Positions 43,433 through 51,931 of a stretch of 64,000 nt of DNA are shown here, piece by piece. Location of the stretch: NCBI RefSeq assembly GCF_015714725.1, contig NZ_WBKM01000135.1, positions 1 to 64,000 on the forward strand. Reading direction: 5' to 3'. The stretch is from Nostoc sp. WHI. GTDB lineage: Bacteria > Cyanobacteriota > Cyanobacteriia > Cyanobacteriales > Nostocaceae. The translations under genes were made by a program, and so were the position numbers. Each line of letters opens with the position of its first letter. Position 1 is the stretch's first letter. The notes beneath the pieces were generated by a model. The model was not told the DNA's origin. It saw nothing but the letters and a program-made list of their open reading frames with translations, and searched no databases.

Positions 43433-44080
43433 TTAGAATCCTTCAATTGCATCATCAGGGAATAATTGTTTTAAATAAAATTTCATCTTTTCAACGAAAT
43501 TCGTGCTGGATTCTTTGTAAAAAAGAGTATGTTGCCAGCCTTGAAATCCCTTTGTAGAAAGCATGACACGAATATAATCATCAAATGAAAGGTTGACTGG
43601 ACAAAAACCTTCTGACTCTTGTTCGATAAATACCATATCTTCTTCAGAAGATTCATTATCGAAAATAAAGCCTACGCGAATATTATCATCGTTGTAATCA
43701 AAATACCGAAATTTATTAAGTTCTTCTCTTTCCTCTTCATCCAAAAACTGTGTCCAAACCCTTGATTTCATTTTAGGATCAAACTTGACCATATCTTGAA
43801 AAGGCAATATTTCGAGTCTTCCAGAAAAATTTGAATCATCCTTGTTATATTTATCCAAAGTACCATGTTGCTCTAAGTCACAAGTCCAAATAATCTTCAA
43901 ACCATCAACATTGCGATAAAATTCGAGAAGCTTCTCAGGTATTTTGAAATTAAGACTTGCCAAAGTGACATCAAGTAGAAAGCTATCGGTGCTTTCTCCA
44001 ATCCACTGGTGTTGCACATCAATATAGCTATTGCTTTGCAACCGTTCCAGTAGTGATATAAAAAAATGTCTATAATCCAT
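43433..44080 (-). CDS. SUKH (SMI1/KNR4-like) immunity protein
   Basis: A 215-residue protein with the SUKH-type core: LEFYRNVDGLKIIWTCD in the N-terminal part, then a C-terminal half ending in helix SFDDYIRVMLSTKGFQGWQHTLFY. SUKH proteins are common immunity partners of nuclease toxins in polymorphic toxin systems. Start: the ATG at 44080 (MDYRHFF) overlaps the last codons of the toxin gene by 11 bases (toxin stop TAG 44070-44072), so the two are translationally coupled. A longer TTG-initiated form is less likely. No membrane segment is present; it acts in the cytoplasm, probably by binding the nuclease domain. Confidence 0.75.
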   Translation of the reverse strand: MDYRHFFISLLERLQSNSYIDVQHQWIGESTDSFLLDVTLASLNFKIPEKLLEFYRNVDGLKIIWTCDLEQHGTLDKYNKDDSNFSGRLEILPFQDMVKFDPKMKSRVWTQFLDEEEREELNKFRYFDYNDDNIRVGFIFDNESSEEDMVFIEQESEGFCPVNLSFDDYIRVMLSTKGFQGWQHTLFYKESSTNFVEKMKFYLKQLFPDDAIEGF

Positions 44081-47000
44081 ATTCAATCTTAATCTTTTGT
44101 TCTACATTAATAACCTTATTAAGTGTCAGTTTCTTATTGTCGGTTAAACTTGTCAGTGACTTCTTATTTGTCTGCCCTATTTTTAGGGTTAATTTGTCTT
44201 GATAATATTTCGTAAGATTGGCAATAAGATCAGAGAAGTTCTTAAAGCTACCATCTGTTTCTTGAAATTTATCTCTACATGAAACAATATCGAATGCTAG
44301 ATTTTTATTAATTTCACCATCTGAAAACTTCTCAATATCTACTCGCCCCAATGCATTAAGGTTAGGCGCTCCGCTTAAGTCAGGATAGGTTTGAGTAATT
44401 GCTGGTTCTGGGTGTTTCTCAGTTGCTTTGTACTTAGATATCTTACCTGAGTTATCCCGAATGGCCTCAAGTTTTCCCCAAGAAATTTTTATGCTGGTTG
44501 GAATCTTGTCAAGCGGGTCTGGTTTGTTGTCATCATATGACACTTTCGTATTGTAATAAAGTATGGTTCCCTGCTGTTTGATCAAAGGTTTTACTTTATC
44601 TTCAATGTTTTGCATTTTTGAATTTGATGATTCACTTATCGGAGTAAGATTCCAAACCTGATCTCCAGGGCCATGAAAATGTTCACTTAACAAATGACCG
44701 CGCACCCATTTTGTAATTGATTTGCTGGCATAATCCATACCCGGAGGATTAACTGTAGGACTACTGCCAGTATATTCTCCAGGAAGATATGTTAAAGGAT
44801 ACGCAGTAACATTTCCTGCACGTTTCCCTTTTTGTGCATATTTTATATCTGTCCTGATCGCTAAATCAGTTTCATTACTAAATGCAACTAGTGATAGCTT
44901 CTCTGCAAATACCTTCATATGGCTCCTGAGCAATTCTCCGGCTTTAGAATACTCATGTCTGGCAGATCGTTTAGCTTTCTTCTCACTCTCTTTCATATAA
45001 ATATCTTCGGTGCGTTTTACTTCTTCAATCTGGTTGTTTACAGTGCTTTGATAGTATGTGAGAGCATCTGAAATAAGTCCCTTTTGAGTAGCATCTTTTT
45101 CTAGGTTATGTCTACCTTCCAAGAATTTCTGCACAGGAGCTACTTCACTAGCTACGTAAGCCACTACCCTACGATTCTGACTCTGGAGGAATAATTTGTG
45201 TTTGCCTCCATCCTTTGATTTAAAATTATTTTTAATTTTTAACCATTGTAATAGTTTATTTTTAATTTTTGCCGCTACTGCTTGGCCCTTAGCAACCAGT
45301 GATTTTGCTTTTTTCTTCCCTTTCTTGACCAGAGCTTTCACTTTTTTCTTAGCTTTCTTAACCAGCCCTTTCCCTTTCTTGACGAGTGCTTTCACTTTCT
45401 TGAAAACACGCTTGACAATGGGTTTGACTTTCTTTAACAACCACTCGATCGCTCGAATAATGGGCTTGCGAATGGCCTGAAGGATTTTTCGGACTTTTTG
45501 TGCTAAATCACCCAGATTGAGAAGTTTGGCCAGGAAATCAATGGCTAGAACGATGAAGTTTTGCAGTGCTTTGACGATTTTGCTGGCAATTGCGCCTGGA
45601 TTTCCTTTGGCGGCAAGTTCGAGAGAGTCCAGGAAGGCATTGACCACTTCTCTAATGCGATCAATGTTATCTATCAGGAAGCGCAAGCCTTTGTAGACGA
45701 GCTGGACAGCTTTAATGAAAGCCCCTGCTGGAGTAAACAACGAGCCAATAAAAGCTAACGCTTTCTTAATGGTTTTAAATAAGACAGTTTCCTTAACTTG
45801 ATTGATAATGCTATCAAAACTGCTGACAATCATTTCCTTGAGGTCATCCCACAGGGCAATTAAGCCTTTTCCCTGGATCAGTTGAAAAATTTCCAGACCT
45901 TTCTCAGCCGCCCCGGTCCCTTTCTCTATCAGTTCAATCTCTTCTTTGCCCAGGATTTTGACAGCAAGCATCCGAAAAGTATCGTAGTTAAGCCCCAGCA
46001 CTTGCATGACGAGAGAAAAAATACCTGCGGCATCCAACTTGTCAGGAATTGTTATACCAGCTCCACCTATGGAACCCCGCAGCCAGTCAAAGAATCCCCC
46101 GACCACATACCCTTGAATCCCTGCAATAAACTGATCGAATCCAGCTTTAACACCAGCCGCGAGATTTTCCAGGAAAAGAATGGGATGAGCCAGGATATCT
46201 CCAATTATGGACGCAACACGTTGCAGGATTGACTGCAATAGATCGGCTAATTTAGCAATGGCATTGGCAACCTCTTCAATAAACTCTACCGCTTTGTCGA
46301 TCCAGGATTTTTTCACTTCCTCGTTAATCTTATTGAAGGTTTCCCTCAACGAATCGACATTAGACTTATAGGATTCTGCTAGAGTTTGGGCAAGTTCATT
46401 CTGCTTGTCATTGACGCTCTCTTCTAAATCATGATATTGAGCCGTAAATAACTCCAGCGCATCACTCGATTTTTCTTGTTGATCTTTATCCAGCCCATTA
46501 AATAACTTTTCTGACTCCGATCTACCATGCTCGATCCATCCGATAGCGTTATTCAACCATTCGGCGATCAAATTTGCAATCTTGTCTAGCGTTTTATCCA
46601 TCGCTGACAAGAATTTTTCCTTTTCCTCTTTGAAAACCTGCTCAATGGCTTCGGTATCTTCTCCCGCAAAAAACTCGACAATTCCTAAACCATGAATGTC
46701 ATCGAGTTTTTCTTCAACGGTGTCTTCAAATACTTTCTTGGCTTTATCCGATTCTTCGGTAAAAATGCGATCAACTTCCCCAGATAACCAAGTCAGGATT
46801 TTGCTGACATTATCCTTGGTCTCGTTATATATCTTCTCAAGTCCCTTAAAAACTTCCTTTTGCTTATCTTCGTCTGCTTTTTCCGTAGTAACCTGCTTGG
46901 AATATACCGTGTCAAAGGCTCCCTGGCGATCGCTCACCATGGCATCAAACTGATTTTTCCCAGCCCCTTGAGCCTTTTTCTCCGCTCCAGCCAAGATTTT

Positions 47001-49079
47001 TTCTTCTTCCTGCCGATAGCGTTGTGGGGCAGCTTTAGCTTCCTCCTGAGCTTGCTGTTTTGTCTTTAATGTTTCCTGAAACTTCTGCTCATTCCCGGAA
47101 TTTCTCAATTGCTCTTCTGTCATGTTGTTTTCAGACAGCTTTGCATCAAGCTTTTTACTTTCCTCATCCATGGAAATTTCCGAGTCCTGCTTTGGTTTCG
47201 GAGCCGCCGCGTGAGGATCAATGGGCCGTGGCTTGGAACCAACTGACTCTTCTGACAATGCTTTCTCTGCCTGAGTCGGCAGCCCACTTGCGGGGGGGTC
47301 TTGTTTGACCTGACTGGTAATGGGAGCGGCTACTTTTTCGTTTTCGGTCGCAACCTGTTGCCCAATTTCCTCTTTGACTTTCTCTAACGGTTTATCATCC
47401 TTAAATCGTCTGGCACTTGCCTCATCTTTAGGAAGTTGGTTCTCAAGCGCATTCAGGTTTTGTTGGAGGAGCTGCTTAAAAGTTTCCGGCTTAAAGGGTT
47501 GTTTTTCTTTATCAACCGTTGCGGCGGTTATAGCCATCGCCTCCACATGTTGTTTGCGATCATTTTTATCTTCCTGCTCATTCTCAGGCAGAACTGCCGC
47601 TTGTTTTACTTCTCCAAGCTTCCTATCTGGAGGAACATGCTGGCGCTGGGTTCGTTTGGTTCGATCAATCTGCTTTAAAGTTTCTTGAAATGCTGGATCT
47701 TCATCTGGTGAGGTGGGAGTCTGTTGAGCGGCTTCAGGCGGTGCAGTGTCCGCTACTGTTTCATCAGACTTCGCAGCTTCTGCCTCTTCTGTGGGCGTGG
47801 CATCTTCTGTTTCAGAGTCTTGCTTTGCTTCTTCAGGCTTCATGTCGTCCTGATTCGCTCTGTTAGAACTCGACGGCTTCGAGGAAGGCTTTAAAGTAGC
47901 TCCTACGTTTGCCTTTACAGAAGCGTTTAAGGAAAAGACGAGATTGGTAGTCTGGCTTCCACTTCGACGCAGAGAAATTAGTTTTTGTGCAGTGGGTACT
48001 TCCTCCGAAACCGTAACGGATGTAACCGGAGAATCCTGTGCCACTTGATGAGCCACTGATTCAGGTTCGTGTTCTAGCGAATCAGTGGGTTGACTGACTC
48101 TTAGAGGGGGTGCGTCTGGATGATGAGAGCGTAAAGTAGGGGTGGCCTGTTGCTGAATGGTGTGAGTCAGTTCGTGGGCCAGCAGACGCTTCCCGGTTGA
48201 TTTATGCGGTTGGTAATACCCTGCACCAAAGTAAATGTCCTGTTTCCAGGTAAATGCTTGAGCATTTAGTTCATGGGCAAGTTGATTCGCTTCTGCATCT
48301 GTATGTACTCGCACTTGACTGAAGTCATAGTTAAAGCGAGATTCCATGAAGGTGCGGGTTTGTTCACCAATAGGCTGTCCTCCGCCTCGGCTTGCCTTAA
48401 GACGAGTTACCAAATCAGGGTTAACATTAGGGGTTATAGAAGAACGTTTGGTTTGAACAACTTCTTCTTCATCTTCATCATCTTGCGCTGTGTCTTCGGC
48501 TTGCCGTTGCAGTGTCTCGTCTTGTTGGGGGTTTAACTGATGAATCGATAGCGATGATAAAGATTTACCTTGCACAATTTCCTCATCTTCATCATCTTCT
48601 TGTGCGGTGTCTTCGGCTTGCCGTTGCAGTGTTTCGTCTTGTTGTGGGTTTAACTGTTGAATTGATAGCGATTTAGTTTGAACAACTTCTTCGTCTTGAG
48701 CTTCTTCTGTGACTTCTGTTTGTCGCTGTAGTTTCTGTGTGGATTTGGGATTAAATCGCTGAATCGAGAGTGCTGTTCCGGAAAAGGTTTTTGGCTCTGG
48801 CATGGACATCACTTGATCGGCAACCTTGTCGGCTTCCTGCTCGTAGCGATCGCTCGGCTTTCCTATAATCAACTTGGGTTGAATTAACGGAACATATGAT
48901 GATTGCACAGATACTTGGCTAAAGTCGTGCTGAAAGCTAGATTGCTTCGCTTCATCTGATTGCTGATGATTGTCTTCAACCTGTACTTGTTTAGCTGCGG
49001 AATTTTTGAGCAGACTGGTCTTGACAGCAGAACTCGCTTGTTGGGATGTCTTTGCCTGGGCAAGGAATCGTGTACTCAT
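44070..49079 (-). CDS. DUF4157 injection-system effector with C-terminal nuclease-like domain
   Basis: A 1669-residue candidate cargo. The N-terminus has an eCIS signal region (HDFSQVSVQSSYVPLIQPKLIIGKPSDRYEQEADKVA), then three imperfect repeats with QLNPQQDETLQRQAE and acidic DDEDEE tails, then the DUF4157 core with LLAHELTHTIQQ (His302, Glu303, His306). After a disordered Pro/Glu/Ser-rich zone there is a long helical region, with hydrophobic helices (about 1000-1250) and a Lys-rich repeat (KKVKALVKKGKG; about 1240-1300). The C-terminus has WVRGHLLSEHFHG (His1462) followed by NLTP (Asn1477), as in RGH-type DNA/RNA non-specific nucleases. The SUKH gene directly downstream fits a toxin-immunity pair. 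ATG 49079 has GAGGAAG upstream. Confidence 0.78.
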   Translation of the reverse strand: MSTRFLAQAKTSQQASSAVKTSLLKNSAAKQVQVEDNHQQSDEAKQSSFQHDFSQVSVQSSYVPLIQPKLIIGKPSDRYEQEADKVADQVMSMPEPKTFSGTALSIQRFNPKSTQKLQRQTEVTEEAQDEEVVQTKSLSIQQLNPQQDETLQRQAEDTAQEDDEDEEIVQGKSLSSLSIHQLNPQQDETLQRQAEDTAQDDEDEEEVVQTKRSSITPNVNPDLVTRLKASRGGGQPIGEQTRTFMESRFNYDFSQVRVHTDAEANQLAHELNAQAFTWKQDIYFGAGYYQPHKSTGKRLLAHELTHTIQQQATPTLRSHHPDAPPLRVSQPTDSLEHEPESVAHQVAQDSPVTSVTVSEEVPTAQKLISLRRSGSQTTNLVFSLNASVKANVGATLKPSSKPSSSNRANQDDMKPEEAKQDSETEDATPTEEAEAAKSDETVADTAPPEAAQQTPTSPDEDPAFQETLKQIDRTKRTQRQHVPPDRKLGEVKQAAVLPENEQEDKNDRKQHVEAMAITAATVDKEKQPFKPETFKQLLQQNLNALENQLPKDEASARRFKDDKPLEKVKEEIGQQVATENEKVAAPITSQVKQDPPASGLPTQAEKALSEESVGSKPRPIDPHAAAPKPKQDSEISMDEESKKLDAKLSENNMTEEQLRNSGNEQKFQETLKTKQQAQEEAKAAPQRYRQEEEKILAGAEKKAQGAGKNQFDAMVSDRQGAFDTVYSKQVTTEKADEDKQKEVFKGLEKIYNETKDNVSKILTWLSGEVDRIFTEESDKAKKVFEDTVEEKLDDIHGLGIVEFFAGEDTEAIEQVFKEEKEKFLSAMDKTLDKIANLIAEWLNNAIGWIEHGRSESEKLFNGLDKDQQEKSSDALELFTAQYHDLEESVNDKQNELAQTLAESYKSNVDSLRETFNKINEEVKKSWIDKAVEFIEEVANAIAKLADLLQSILQRVASIIGDILAHPILFLENLAAGVKAGFDQFIAGIQGYVVGGFFDWLRGSIGGAGITIPDKLDAAGIFSLVMQVLGLNYDTFRMLAVKILGKEEIELIEKGTGAAEKGLEIFQLIQGKGLIALWDDLKEMIVSSFDSIINQVKETVLFKTIKKALAFIGSLFTPAGAFIKAVQLVYKGLRFLIDNIDRIREVVNAFLDSLELAAKGNPGAIASKIVKALQNFIVLAIDFLAKLLNLGDLAQKVRKILQAIRKPIIRAIEWLLKKVKPIVKRVFKKVKALVKKGKGLVKKAKKKVKALVKKGKKKAKSLVAKGQAVAAKIKNKLLQWLKIKNNFKSKDGGKHKLFLQSQNRRVVAYVASEVAPVQKFLEGRHNLEKDATQKGLISDALTYYQSTVNNQIEEVKRTEDIYMKESEKKAKRSARHEYSKAGELLRSHMKVFAEKLSLVAFSNETDLAIRTDIKYAQKGKRAGNVTAYPLTYLPGEYTGSSPTVNPPGMDYASKSITKWVRGHLLSEHFHGPGDQVWNLTPISESSNSKMQNIEDKVKPLIKQQGTILYYNTKVSYDDNKPDPLDKIPTSIKISWGKLEAIRDNSGKISKYKATEKHPEPAITQTYPDLSGAPNLNALGRVDIEKFSDGEINKNLAFDIVSCRDKFQETDGSFKNFSDLIANLTKYYQDKLTLKIGQTNKKSLTSLTDNKKLTLNKVINVEQKIKIEYGL
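48456..48780 (-). repeat. Imperfect tandem repeats in the effector gene
   Basis: Three repeats, each about 35-45 residues, in the coding sequence: LSIQ/LSIH plus LNPQQDETLQRQAEDTAQ and an acidic run of D/E. The DNA of the last two copies is almost identical (tcttcatcatcttgcgct..., ttgccgttgcagtgt...), indicating a recent duplication. Confidence 0.75.
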
Positions 49080-49481
49080 AAGTTCAACTTCCTCAAGCTT
49101 GACCAGTCTTTAACATGGTTTCATCCTCTTCCATGAGGCCATAAAATCAGAACTTTTTCTTTTGATTCCTAGAGATTTGTAATAATTATTGATATAAATT
49201 CAATTTTATGGAATTTGAAATCAAAATAAGCCAGGACTTACGCAGTGATGATTAGTCATTGCGTACTCCTTTGGAGAACCCGTAGGGTACGAAACGCAGT
49301 GTAGTGTTCGCCTAGCGTCTCGCAGAGAAGCAATCTCGTTAAGACTGGGATTACTTCGCGAACGTTCGCAATGACGGAAATACGTTACCTTTGCGTAAGT
49401 CCTGTAAGCTTTTGCAACATTTAATTGGTTTTTTAACAAGCTTAATGCATAATCAGCAACATCTTGCATGGAGAAAAAGCT
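49080..49481. other. Spacer with MITE upstream of the effector
   Basis: About 400 bases between the effector start (49079) and the small membrane-protein gene (49482). The MITE occupies 49232-49404. The rest has no gene; the effector promoter should lie within 49080-49230, where an AT-rich stretch (aattattgatataaattcaat) occurs near 49180-49200. Confidence 0.6.
49232..49404. mobile_element. 173-bp MITE with terminal inverted repeats and 5-bp target duplication
   Basis: The left end caggacttacgca (49232-49244) is the exact reverse complement of the right end 49392-49404. Directly outside both ends the same 5 bases (taagc at 49227-49231 and 49405-49409) occur, as expected for a target-site duplication. 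The inside is not coding; it carries one copy of the dispersed gttcgcctagcgtctcgcag repeat (49306-49330). The ends resemble an insertion-sequence end (gacttacgc), and a further single end-like sequence occurs near 57560. It is probably moved by a related IS transposase elsewhere in the genome. Confidence 0.85.
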
Positions 49482-49631
49482 ATGCGTTTTTTTATCTTTT
49501 GGTGGATTGTTGTTCCATCTGCTTTAGCATTCATTCTGGGGCTAGCAGCCAATATCGCTCAAAGACTGGCGAACAAGTCAGAGGAATCCTTAACGGAAAT
49601 ACCTACAACTAATGATACTTCTGCTGTTTAG
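49482..49631 (+). CDS. Small single-pass membrane protein, 49 residues
   Basis: Starts with ATG at 49482 behind GGAGAAAA; reads MRFFIFWWIVVPSALAFILG, then LAANIAQRLANKSEE and a short acidic C-terminus, ending at TAG 49629-49631. It has one hydrophobic helix and a polar tail. No family is recognised. The strong ribosome binding site and the terminator directly after it support a real gene. It is convergent with the next minus-strand gene. Confidence 0.55.
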   Translation: MRFFIFWWIVVPSALAFILGLAANIAQRLANKSEESLTEIPTTNDTSAV

Positions 49632-49656
49632 GCAGAAGTAATAAAAGGAAAATTTA

Positions 49657-49683
49657 CTGCTAGCATAAAAATTTTGCTAGCAG
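49657..49683. terminator. Bidirectional terminator between convergent genes
   Basis: Arms ctgctagca (49657-49665) and tgctagcag (49675-49683) pair perfectly over a 9-base loop and are followed by TTTT, 25 bases after the small membrane-protein stop. The reverse strand also has A/T-rich flanks, so it can terminate both convergent genes. Confidence 0.75.
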
Positions 49684-49698
49684 TTTTGAGTGTACTTT

Positions 49699-50187
49699 TT
49701 ATTCTGAATCTCTGAAAGGCAATAGAGCCTCCTGAGACTCAACCTTAGATGCTGGCAGAAAAGGGAAATTATCGGGTAACTTGATGCCCAATTGTTTTTC
49801 AACGATTTCCCGCAAATTAATCTCAGGTGGGAATTGGATTTGGAGTTTCTCAGTAATTACTTTTTGTGACCAATTGGCAAATAACGCTAGTGGCGAAAAC
49901 AATCCCACAATAAAACTGTATATTAAATTCAGCGACAGTTTATTTTGATCCTTTGATTGCGGTTCCTCTAGCCAAGCACCAAACCTCCATCCAGTCCGGA
50001 AGCTAGCAAGCCATATCCAAACTAAAGTAGCTACGAATAAAAGTCCTAATAATACTAGCAACCAAAGAGTTTTACCTATTAGGTAAAAGATTTTTGCAAA
50101 AGCACTAAAATATGAACTTCCTTCGCTATCATTTGTGGCTGACTTGAGAAGTCGGCGATTTTGATCCGACGTAGGGGCAAGTGTCAT
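49699..50187 (-). CDS. Conserved membrane protein of unknown function, 162 residues
   Basis: The N-terminus is polar, then one strong transmembrane helix (LWLLVLLGLLFVATLVWIWLASF; residues 40-62) and a weaker hydrophobic one (LIYSFIVGLFSPLALFANW). The C-terminal part has FPPEINLREIVEKQLGIKLPDNFPFLP and a short tail. No family is recognised. The start ATG at 50187 has a plausible upstream A-rich region but no clear Shine-Dalgarno sequence. No neighbouring gene gives a function. Confidence 0.7.
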   Translation of the reverse strand: MTLAPTSDQNRRLLKSATNDSEGSSYFSAFAKIFYLIGKTLWLLVLLGLLFVATLVWIWLASFRTGWRFGAWLEEPQSKDQNKLSLNLIYSFIVGLFSPLALFANWSQKVITEKLQIQFPPEINLREIVEKQLGIKLPDNFPFLPASKVESQEALLPFRDSE

Positions 50188-50489
50188 AGTTAAAACTCCC
50201 TACTTAATTCCTATAAAATTTCAAGATTATTATACCATAGTGATTTATCTTCATTGTGTTACTTTTAGTAAAAAATAATTCTGTAATACTAAGCGATCGC
50301 CATTTGTTGGCTTAAGTTGATTGGGTATGGTTTTAGAAAGTAGGTTTTCGTGTCCAATAAATAATTCGTAATTCGTAATTAAAGACATTTTCAGACGGGG
50401 ATTTAAACCCCGACTGAAACTGACCAGAGGCGGAGTGGCTCCGACTCCGCGCTATGTGTAATGGTTGGGGTCTTAAACCCTTTTATTTA
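50188..50489. other. Intergenic spacer with palindrome
   Basis: About 300 bases without a gene. It contains a short taattcg array (about 50363-50380) and a GC hairpin (cggggatttaaaccccg, 50396-50412). The decayed protease copy begins after it. Confidence 0.6.
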
Positions 50490-50897
50490 CGATAAATACT
50501 CTCGCAGCGATTTCTGGTTCTAATCCTAAAACTTCCATTGGCGTTATGTCTCGGCAAGCTCCTAGAAATACACTATTTTTGAGAAATGCACAAATATGCA
50601 AAAACCTTAAGAAAACTTTTGAAACTGGTACTTCGGCATAGCAGTCTAAACCTGTTGAGTTAGTCTCAAGTCCTTCATAGCTGAATGTAAGTATAAATTA
50701 GCCTGACGCAGAGATAAGTTTGAGATATAGAGTTTTTGGGCGTTGCTGAATAAAGTTGCGATCGCATCAACGAAAACATTATCCAGAGTATAAGAGCGAA
50801 CTGCCTCCGAAGAAATAAAGCCTCGTTGAGCCAAAACTTGATCAATTCGATTCGTAACTGTTAGGGTAACTATTACTTGCCCCATTTGCTTACCCAT
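50490..50897 (-). pseudogene. Decayed retroviral-type aspartic protease gene
   Basis: A copy of the intact protease at 53252-53710. The N-terminal part (MGQVIVTLTVTNRIDQVLAQRGFIS) is preserved. Its active-site motif reads VDAIATLF instead of VDTGATLL, so the catalytic Asp-Thr-Gly is gone. The middle is deleted or shifted, and the C-terminal fragment ITPMEVLGLEPEI recurs in another frame at about 50500-50560. Upstream sequence, including AGGAGTTTGCTGAAATG, is also shared. This is a dead duplicate. Confidence 0.8.
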
Positions 50898-50988
50898 TTC
50901 AGCAAACTCCTGAAAATACAGTATTTTTGACCAATGCACCAATATGCAAAAACCCTAAGAAAACTTTCGCCCTGCCCTCTCAAAGAGA

Positions 50989-51489
50989 TTACTCAACTAA
51001 TTCTCCTGTCTGCTCTAAGACTTGTTTATACAGCTTGACATTGACCCAATATTGGGCAATATCAATCATGGCATCAAGTAGTGGTTGTACTTGAGGAATA
51101 ATTTTTCTATTTTTTGCTAACAAGAGAATGCCAAGAGTACCAATTACCTGTAATCCCAAATTTTTAGCTACTTGGCGAGCCTCCCGTTCATCTAACAAAA
51201 TGTTTAGCTCACCAGTTTCGAGAGCTAAGGCAATGGCTTCTCGCTCCCCATGATCTAGCTCTGGGGGGATGCTGAGTACTATGTTTGAGACAGGACGAAC
51301 TTGTAGCCATCCAGAAGCAATTGCTTGCAATATAAATTGTGAACTTAGGAAGCCTGAACCTGTAGTTTCATTATAGACAGCTTGGGGTATAATAATTGTC
51401 CCAAACACTGCCTGTAAAATATCAAGACGATTGATAGCAGCGAAGTTAATCAAAGGCGTAGCGTTGCAAATAACTGTCACAACTACCAA
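50989..51489 (-). CDS. PIN-domain toxin (DUF3368/VapC-like)
   Basis: A 166-residue PIN-like nuclease. The start motif CNATPLINFAAINRLDILQAVF has the first conserved Asp/Asn-type acidic region changed to an N-A-T-P-L form typical of DUF3368, then a mid-region LDHGEREAIALALETGELNILLDEREAR with conserved acids, and a C-terminal GTLGILLLAKN. It is the toxin partner of the UPF0175 gene, which overlaps it by 7 bases (51483-51489). PIN toxins cut RNA and block translation. The acidic residues of the active site are mostly present, so it may be functional. Confidence 0.88.
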   Translation of the reverse strand: MVVVTVICNATPLINFAAINRLDILQAVFGTIIIPQAVYNETTGSGFLSSQFILQAIASGWLQVRPVSNIVLSIPPELDHGEREAIALALETGELNILLDEREARQVAKNLGLQVIGTLGILLLAKNRKIIPQVQPLLDAMIDIAQYWVNVKLYKQVLEQTGELVE

Positions 51490-51743
51490 GAACCTGTTTT
51501 AATTGACTCAATATCATCTGCTAAATCCATTTCAGTATAATGACGTGGAATTTTTTGTTGCGCTAAAAGTTGCTGAAATTCCCATACAGATAGATTAGCC
51601 AAGCGGCGTGCTTGACCAAAGGTAAAAATATTCTGATCGTATAGCTGTAGAGCAATTTCTAGACGAATAGCCTGTTCGCCTTGATTTAGGGAATCTGGAG
51701 ATAATTGAAGGTTAATTGAACTCACAAATTGACTCATACCCAA
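51483..51743 (-). CDS. UPF0175-family antitoxin
   Basis: An 86-residue protein with the UPF0175 pattern ALQLYDQNIFTFGQARRLANLSVWEFQQLLAQQKIP, which forms a helix-turn-helix-like antitoxin that pairs with DUF3368 toxins. It precedes the PIN gene and overlaps its start, a normal antitoxin-first arrangement. It is expected to bind the toxin and autoregulate the operon. The start may be at Met3. Confidence 0.87.
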   Translation of the reverse strand: MGMSQFVSSINLQLSPDSLNQGEQAIRLEIALQLYDQNIFTFGQARRLANLSVWEFQQLLAQQKIPRHYTEMDLADDIESIKTGSW

Positions 51744-51931
51744 AAAACCAACGTTTCACTTTTAGCATAAAATATACGACAATATGAAGCAGTAATATTT
51801 TAGAAGCCTTTGAATCTAGGCTATTGAGCGATCGCACCACAAACAACCCCAAAACTACGCTAAGTATAAGCGATCGCATCTCTTCAACTTCAGAAAGTTG
51901 CATTGTAGTGTGGGGTTAGATAAATATAGTT

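Noticed and set aside
45196-48536. Several plus-strand open frames within the effector gene
   Set aside because: They are antisense shadows of the 1669-residue frame, giving low-complexity Ser/Phe-rich products.
49221-49469. 82-residue open frame on the minus strand
   Set aside because: It lies mostly inside the MITE and is produced by repeat sequence.
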